DNA from: Whitmania pigra
Lineage: Eukaryota > Annelida > Clitellata > Hirudinida > Haemopidae
Length of the DNA: 64,000 nucleotides
Reading direction: 5' to 3'
NCBI GenBank assembly: GCA_021613335.1
Contig: JAJTWR010000228.1
Coordinates: 927,501-991,500 of the forward strand
This document shows positions 56,868 to 64,000 of this stretch, one piece after another. Each line of letters starts with the position of its first letter. The first letter of the stretch is position 1. The notes below the pieces were generated by a model. The model saw nothing but the letters and a program-made list of their open reading frames with translations, was not told the DNA's origin and searched no databases. A program made the translations under genes and the position numbers.

Positions 56868-58360
56868 ACTGTCTGGATGGCTTGCCGAGTTTCTGCTCGC
56901 CCAGTTCTGAGTTTCTGCTTCCACAGACGCAAATTGAGAGCGAGTGAAGATGTGGAAAGAGCTATTTTTGGAATGTCTGTGGATTACTGCACGATATATA
57001 CTTATGCTTAAGTGGCTCACGTTCCACAGATAAACGGTGTCGTGTTCGCGTCCCATCTCGAGTCGCCAACAACCTTGGAAAATGTGTCTTACGAGAGGTT
57101 TCAAGACCATACAAACATATGACATTTTATAAACAACCGCTGTTGTTCGAGTTCTGGCTAAGTGAGCATTCGTGCGGAGCGTGGCAAAGGAGCAGACAGT
57201 TCGCATTGCTCTTGGAAGTCTGAGGGCAGATATGAATGGAATTTTTCCGCTTCCTACGCATTCCCACCAACTTCTTTTATCTTTCAATCATCCCTTTTGC
57301 ATTTCATCCGCCAAACGAAGAACTGATGAACATTTGGAGTTACTTTTGTGTGTAGAGGTTGTGTGCCACACCTATTCGTGTTTGTAACATATGCTTTGCG
57401 TGGTCGTGCAATAAGCATTTGTAAGCTTGGTTTATTAATGTATATTTTATAATAGTAGTAATACCTTTTATATAAGTGTTAACAAATTCTTCGTTTATTC
57501 AATGTATGATAGTAATATCTTTTTAAACGCAGCAATAATAAAATAATATCTTCATTTAAAGACCATAGGCAATATTTACACAATAGTTTCAAATGTTGGC
57601 ATTACAATATTAATATAATATAATTACAATATTAAGTTTGTATATCAGCGATAGTATGATATACATCTAGCGTTATTTATTACTAATGTACGTTTCTGTT
57701 TTGATGCTGCTTGTTACAAGCGGCTGTTTCTAACATATATAACAGAAGAATATTTACGACTTTTCTCGTTCAAGCATATTTTATTATCACTGTAACTAAT
57801 AATATAATTTGATACGAATTTCCACTAATTGCATCAAAGAATTAAGCAGTGCGAGACCATCCATTCATGTCAACGCTATCAGTCTGCCTGATTGATGGTG
57901 AATATGTAAGGAAAAATTATTGTTATTAATATTACAATTACCGAATTAAAAAGAGGTTAGAAATGTTCAAAAAGTATTATTGCAGTGACAACATGGCTGT
58001 ATTAACAGGCGGGAGAAAATCCGTAAACAACGCCGTAAACAAAGATGGAAACAAGACGGACAACAACTTGGCATCGGAATGAAAACATACAACTTTCTTA
58101 TTCTTGTTATCTTTCAGCATCTTTGCTTTTATTTTGTTTTTATTTTTAATGCTCCAATAATTTCACTTTCACAATATTCTGTTTAGCAACACGTTCTTAA
58201 ACTTAATTAAAACACTGTCACAGAATTAATGATATTAATTTATGCAAAGACTACTTTTCTACAAGACAAAAAAGTCTCAACTTCTCTTTCGAGGAATGCT
58301 TTGAAGACTCTTTCTGTATGAGACATCTGCTTATATTTTTCGATGCAATGAGATACTTTT
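56868..58360. other. Upstream intergenic region, no recognised gene
   Basis: A 141-codon minus-strand frame (56862-57287) overlaps the TATA box and shows no domain. It is considered fortuitous. 57700-58360 is AT-rich. Confidence 0.4.
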
Positions 58361-58364
58361 AAAT

Positions 58365-58559
<195 letters not shown>

Positions 58560-58844
58560 ATTAAATACTATTATTTCAATTTATTATTATGATAGGAATT
58601 TGCCAAGAAACAAATGATTTATAAATTCCTCTGCTCCTTGAAAACAAGGAAAACACTTCAGACACCTTTCCCTTCTTTGTCTTTTGTTATCTAACATTTT
58701 TATTTTCATAGTTCTTTTCTTCATTTTTTGTATTTGATGTATTTTTATTATTGTGTCTACTAATCAGTATATTTATTAATAATTTCAAAAATTAGGATTA
58801 TTGTGCTTGCCTTAATTAAATTACGTTAACATTATTGTTGATAT

Positions 58845-60486
58845 TGTTGTAAACTTAGAAATTAATTAAGTTTATATTGCTAAAATAATTAAATTTATAA
58901 TTCATTATATTTGGTATCTTTGTCGGGCACGTGGTATCTAATATTTCTACAGAAAAGCATTCTCGATATTCAGCGAGAATCCAAACAACTTAGAAGCCCA
59001 AATATCCATTGGCATCTTCTAAGTACCTCAATTCCTTAAACTCTTACCTTCGATTATTAAGTTCCGTTAACTGAATACTTGCTTAATAAACTTACTCTAA
59101 AACTTACTAGTTCCCGGACCCCAGGTTCTTTCATTGGTGTCAGGAGTGGGATTTCCAAGGGCCATTGCGATTGTCAAGAAACCTTTGGGATTAGGAATCT
59201 GGTAACGTTAAGAGCGGTTAAGGTGAAAGCAAGTAAGATCGAAGGATAAGCTGAGTGGGATCAAAAATGTTCAGTATCAAGGTATTGGAAGAATTAAATG
59301 TTTTCGAATTGAAGTGAGAACTCAGGGTAAGAAAGTTGGACCCTAAAGGGAAGACGGAAGAACTTCTAGAACGTCTTGAGACTTGGATAATCGACAATGG
59401 TTATGAGGTGGACGAGTACGTTTTTGAAGACCATGGCTATATACAGTTGATGGCCGGGCTTGGTGCCGACTTAACTGAACAACAGCAGCGAGTGATGAAT
59501 TTCTTGGCAGAGGAGGAAATTAGAATCAAGAAATTAAAAAGTGAGCTGAAGGAGATTTTGGCAAATTCCAATGAAGTCACGTCAGTGTCCGATGAGCCAG
59601 TTCAGTGCACGATTGCCTCGTTGGTATCGGTTGTGGAGAGAACCGAAGAAATAATTGAAGGGGGGACTTTGGGAGAGACCAGAGTGGAGCCTCCTCGCGT
59701 TGAGGAATCAGTGGAGGAACTGGGCCCGGAGAACAGTGGCGATCGATTTGAGTTGGGAGTTTCCGAATTCGATTCAGCTGTGGATATCGTGGAAGTTGGA
59801 GCTGCAGATGTCATTGTAACTGAGAGGGGAGATGTTGGCGGTGAGGTACTCGGCGTTCGTGAGTACGTGGTTGATAAGGTTGGATCAATGTCTGAGAAGT
59901 TTATTTGTGGAGATCTCAGTCAGGGCGGGCTTTCTGGCTTTCGGAGGTCGTCGGAGACTCGAGCCGAACATTTAGTGCTGTTGGTTGTTTTGCTGATCTT
60001 TTTCAGCAAGCGTTTTAGTAGAGATACGAGAGGAGGACGGGCTCGCATTGAAACAATGGTGGTACATGGGCACCATGTTAGAGATTGTGTCCCGAGAGTA
60101 AAAATGAAGGTGGCACTCATCCGCCGACTGGCGAAGTACCACGGGAAGCAGTCTGTTCGGGACGAACAGATTTAAGGAGGGTTTAATGTTGTAAACTTAG
60201 AAATTAATTAAGTTTATATTGCTAAAATAATTAAATTTATAATTCATTATATTTGGTATCTTTGTCGGGCACGTGGTATCTAATATTTCCACAGAAAAGC
60301 ATTCTCGATATTCACCTGATATTCAGCGAGAATCCAAACAACTTAGAAGCCCAAATATCCATTGGCATCTTCTAAGTACCTCAATTCCTTAAACTCTTAC
60401 CTTCGATTATTCAGTTCCGTTAACTGAATACTTGCTTAATAAACTTACTCTAAAACTTACTAGATCCCGGACCCCAGGTTATTTCA
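58845..60486 (+). mobile_element. Short LTR retrotransposon, coding region largely deleted
   Basis: Two direct repeats, 58845-59133 (289 bp) and 60187-60486 (300 bp, with an extra 11-bp tandem duplication), both TGTTGTAAAC...TTTCA. ATAT flanks the element (58841-58844, 60487-60490). After the 5' LTR comes a primer-binding-site-like TTGGTGTCAGGAGTGGG. A purine tract AAGGAGGG precedes the 3' LTR. One frame (from 59267) is broken by a TGA at 59315-59317 and then open to 60175. Its start resembles a SAP-like helical motif and its end is basic. No protease, RT or integrase core remains, so the element can only have moved with help. Confidence 0.9.
59318..60175 (+). pseudogene. Residual ORF of the LTR retrotransposon
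   Basis: About 285 codons are open after an in-frame TGA, with no ATG near the start. The N-terminal part (LDPKGKTEELLERLETWI) looks like the second helix of a SAP-type DNA-binding motif, as found in some gag-like proteins. The middle is acidic. A short hydrophobic stretch (LVLLVVLLIFF) and a basic C-terminus follow. It may be a fusion of gag and integrase ends produced by an internal deletion. Not functional as it stands. Confidence 0.55.
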
Positions 60487-60490
60487 ATAT

Positions 60491-61630
60491 TGATATTATT
60501 TGTAACAATCTCAGTCTTCATCTCTGCACTTAAATTGAACAAACGATAAAGACGTTACTAGTGCAATTTAACTGGAACGTTAGTAATCTGCTAGCAGAAC
60601 AACTGATAAATTATATTTTTAATAAATTAATATCTGTGCAACAAACACAATTCGTCAGTTTATTTTTATCCACGATGAAAACAAATCCTCGCGTGAAATA
60701 ATTTTGGCAATGTTGGACCTCAGTTTGCTCTTATACATAATAAGTAATTTACGAAAACAATTCATCTCTATTAAGTCATCATCTTAAAAAAGTGAGTTAA
60801 AAATGAGTAGCTGCGTAATTGATTTTTATTGCACCATCTCCATATGTTACTTATCTCTCCAAGTACTTCAGGAAAACTTATGATCAGCCGGTATTCAAAG
60901 ATAAGTATAATATATAATACATTATATTATAATAATATAATAATGCTTATAATATTATAAAATATTGTTATTATATTATAAATTGTGTTTTAATATAATA
61001 TTATAATATATTATGATAAATAATAGTTTATGGTGATACTTTACAATGATTAATTTTTTTGTAATTTTATTTTGTTGTTAAAAGTTGTAGTTATAAATGA
61101 CTTAAACATTATTTAACGCTCTATGACATGTTTTTATTAAATGATTATTAAAAACTATATTAGATTTAACAATTTTATTTTATTTTTTACTTAATTTAAA
61201 AATGAAATAACTTAATTTATGTTTTAACTTTTCTTTGCTTGCCCAACTGTTTGTTGTTAATGTTCCATAAGTATTAGCGGCGTACGAGAACCGTTTTAAG
61301 CATGATATTCAGGAGTTTGATTTCATCATCGAGTCTACGTTTACTTAGAGAATATTCACCTAAAATATTACCCAGGGTTAGAATCTTAAATTAGGCTAAT
61401 CTAATAATTATTGTAATGTCTGCTTATATGTTTGAGTAAGCATGCACCGACATTGCGTGATACGTGTATCGGTAACAATTACAATTAAGTAATAAAAAGC
61501 TTATGGCATAATAGCCTGTGGTTATTTATTGAGCAAAACATTTCATATCTTTGAATACTCGCTTAATCTAAATCTCTATGTATATATTAAAAATAACTTG
61601 CATTGGTCTTGGAAATCAAGCAATTGAATA
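60491..61630. other. AT-rich intergenic region upstream of PMPCB
   Basis: Includes dense TATAATA-type sequence at 60905-61020. Any upstream PMPCB exon with the mitochondrial presequence could lie here, but I could not identify one. Confidence 0.4.
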
Positions 61631-64000
61631 ATGAAACTTTATGATCAGGCGACACAAGTTCGAAATCTGCATGCCGTGAAGTCAGGATTCCTGAACATTC
61701 CTGAGACGAAGATCACCACTCTCAAGAATGGACTCTGCATTGCATCGGAAGACTCAGGAACTCCAACGGCAACAGTAATTTTTGTTTCTTTAAAATTTTC
61801 ATCGGCATTATTTTTGAGAAAATAGCATCTTTTAGCGAATCATAATTATGTTGTGTCATAATTTATTTTTATCAACTAATTGTTTCAAAATTATTGAGTT
61901 GTGTGGGCACTTTCTATTATTGAAGCTTCATGGTATTCCACAAATTCATTAAGATTTTGAAGTTGACAACTTCAATGATTTTTATGAGTATAAAGCAAGG
62001 TGGAGCCAGATTACTTATTTAATAAAGGAAACTTATAATAGCAGACATGTTGACTTCTAAACATTTACTGCTAATGAATCATCACTTGCAACATTGATGA
62101 GGAAAATTGACTTTGTATTTCGACAGGTGGGAATATGGATTGATGCTGGGAGTCGATTTGAGAACCTGAAGAACAATGGGGTTGCACACTTCCTCGAGCA
62201 CATGGCTTTCAAGGTCAGTTAATTGAAGTTGCCATTGTTAATTATTTGTTTCTTGGATTTTAACATTATTATTATTTATAATTTTAATTACCTCAATGTT
62301 ATAATGTTACAATTTCTTCAATAATCTCACAATGCATAATTACAAAATTGTGCTACCTAGCAACACACATTTAACTTACTAAATTGTCTACTTCTGGCAA
62401 ATCAAACAATAGGGAACAAAAAAAAGGTCACAAATCAATCTTGAACTTGAGATTGAAAACATGGGTGCTCACCTCAATGCCTACACCTCAAGGGAACAGA
62501 CTGTTTATTATGCAAAGTGCTTCTCCAAAGATCTGGAGAGAGGTACGGACTGTTTTTAGACACCAATTGCATTTCAGCATTTTTGGGTTGTATTGACAGC
62601 TTATTTTGATTGGTTGATTGTATGAATTCATTATCTCAAGGATTAATATAGTTGCAATTAACATTGCATTTTATTTTATAACACATTAAGTCATGTCTCA
62701 TCATTTGCATTTTCACTCATTCTATCATCTTCATCTTACAGCCTTGACCAACAACTTAATCATAATCATAATCAATCGTAATGGTATTCACTGTCGGTTG
62801 CAGCTGTTGAAATCCTGTCGGACATCAATCAGAACAGTTTGCTGAGGGAACAGGAAATTGAAGTTGAGAGGGGAGTCATTCTCAGGGAAATGCAGGTGAT
62901 GATGATGATGATGGTGCAGGTGATGATGATGATGGTGGTGGTGCAGGTGATGATGATGATGATGGTGGTGGTGCTGGTGATGATGATGGTAGTGGTGGGG
63001 AGCTGTATGAAGACTAATAATGAATTATAGTCACAGCAATTTTAAGTGAGACCAAGGCTACTGTTATTGTTGTGGCTGCAATTATGATGATGATGATTTC
63101 ACTAGGAAGTTGAGACCAACCTCCAGGAAGTTGTCTTTGACCACCTCCATGCCACAGCCTTCAAGGGAACACCACTGGGCATGACCATCCTTGGTCCTGT
63201 TGAGAATATCAAGTAAGTTTATGTTTGACTCGTTAATTGATTAAGATTCCAGGTGCATGATCTGAGTTATGAAAAGTTATTTTTATTTCAATGACATTAG
63301 ATTTTGTAGAATCTTGCAATGCTTGCATTAGTTAATTAATTTGCTTGATTTAGCCTTTTATACCAAATGGCAATTGCTGATGCCAACTGAGTCTTGCTTT
63401 GTGATTGAGAGTTTGCCATAGATGCACCGAGTAACATTATAATAAATCATGATAATTTCTCAGGACCATAAGCAGAAACGACCTTCTAGATTACATATCC
63501 ACTCACTACAAAGGGTCGAGGATGGTTCTGGCTGCTGCAGGAGGTGAGTGACATCACCCTGATCATTATCATCTTAATCACAGCTTCAAACAATTTTGTC
63601 ATCGTCACCAGGCGTGCGACACGAGGAGTTGGTGGGCCTGGCCGAGAAGTACTTCGGTGGTCTAAGCCCCCAGTTCGAAGGGGAGCTGCCGAACGAGCCG
63701 TGCAAGTTTTCCGGCGGGGAGGTAGGCTAAATTTATTAGATGAAACACCCTATGCTCAAAGGAGATGATTATAGTTATTAAAAAATTGTGATTATATCAA
63801 AGTTGTTGTAAGTCAGAAATAGCTCAAATGGTAGTGATCATTCCAGGTTAGGGTGAAGGACAATGACATGCCATTGGCTCATGTGGCTCTTGCAGTTGAG
63901 GGAGCGAGGTGGTGCGACCCTGCAAACATCGCTCTCATGGTAGCCAACACCCTGATCGGCTCGTACAATCGTGCCGTCGGTCCGAACATGACCTCGGTCC
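61631..64000 (+). CDS. PMPCB: Mitochondrial processing peptidase beta subunit (3' end outside window)
   Basis: Exons 61631-61774, 62127-62213, 62413-62542, 62804-62895, 63106-63212, 63464-63543, 63612-63721 and 63847-64000 (continuing). All junctions are in phase. Landmarks of MPP-beta: [32 protein letters not shown], the inverted zinc site [14 protein letters not shown] (His-x-x-Glu-His), [39 protein letters not shown] (distal Glu ligand), [20 protein letters not shown] and MVANTLIGS. The enzyme removes presequences from imported mitochondrial proteins in the matrix. The zinc ligands are retained, which favours MPP-beta over the inactive core-1 homologue. The ATG at 61631 follows an in-frame TGA, and the ~15 residues before the mature part are short for a presequence, so an upstream exon is possible. 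Confidence 0.93.
62895..63000. repeat. (ATG)n/(GTG)n microsatellite
   Basis: GATGATGATG and GGTGGTGGTG runs begin directly at the exon 4 donor of PMPCB. Confidence 0.95.

Noticed and set aside
56862..57287. 141-codon minus-strand frame upstream of the small gene
   Set aside because: It overlaps the TATA box and core promoter, has no domain, and its composition follows the local GC content.

Overview
The window is eukaryotic nuclear DNA from an invertebrate animal. It is AT-rich, its genes carry many short GT-AG introns, its proteins belong to metazoan families (ABCG1/4, TAF7, SMCO4, importin-13, neuronal calcium sensor, claudin-like, mitochondrial processing peptidase beta), and it is dense in trinucleotide microsatellites and transposons. 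A lophotrochozoan such as an annelid would fit, but the species cannot be fixed from this sequence alone.

Layout. 0-6.7 kb (block A start): an intronless RRM-repeat gene (minus, running off the left edge), a cluster of short SINE insertions, hAT, LINE and Tc1 remnants, and the 3' end of a broken importin-13 copy. 6.8-13.7 kb: a nested transposon complex, in which an outer 52-bp TIR pair encloses a Ulp1-protease-like ORF split by a 5,975-bp insertion with long TIRs, a perfect 8-bp target duplication, a 17-copy 183-bp satellite array and a 7-exon gene model. 14-18.3 kb: two unidentified exons, then SMCO4 (minus) and TAF7 (plus) head to head. 20.5-33.1 kb: a 15-exon ABCG1/ABCG4-type half-transporter (minus) with a complete hAT insertion in one intron. 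33.7-36.3 kb: nested DNA transposons with a perfect 60-bp-arm hairpin. 36.4-45.5 kb (block B): a complete RRM paralog, an intronless importin-13 with two 1-bp frameshifts, a TAF7 exon 4-5 fragment, and a copy of ABCG intron 1 sequence carrying later SINE and LTR insertions. 45.5-64 kb: a LINE fragment, a two-exon neuronal calcium sensor gene (plus), a four-exon claudin/PMP22-like gene (minus), a small TATA-driven gene of unknown function (minus), a short LTR retrotransposon, and the first two thirds of the mitochondrial processing peptidase beta gene (plus, running off the right edge).

The main structural result is that block B (36.4-45.5 kb) matches pieces of block A (0-32.1 kb) in the same order and orientation. 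This looks like one large segmental duplication followed by complementary gene loss: the long importin-13 survives only in B, the complete TAF7, SMCO4 and ABCG1-like genes only in A, and the RRM gene in both. Insertions present in one copy and absent from the other give empty-site evidence for SINE and LTR activity after the duplication. The genes do not form an operon or a shared pathway; they are ordinary housekeeping and signalling genes in a transposon-rich setting.
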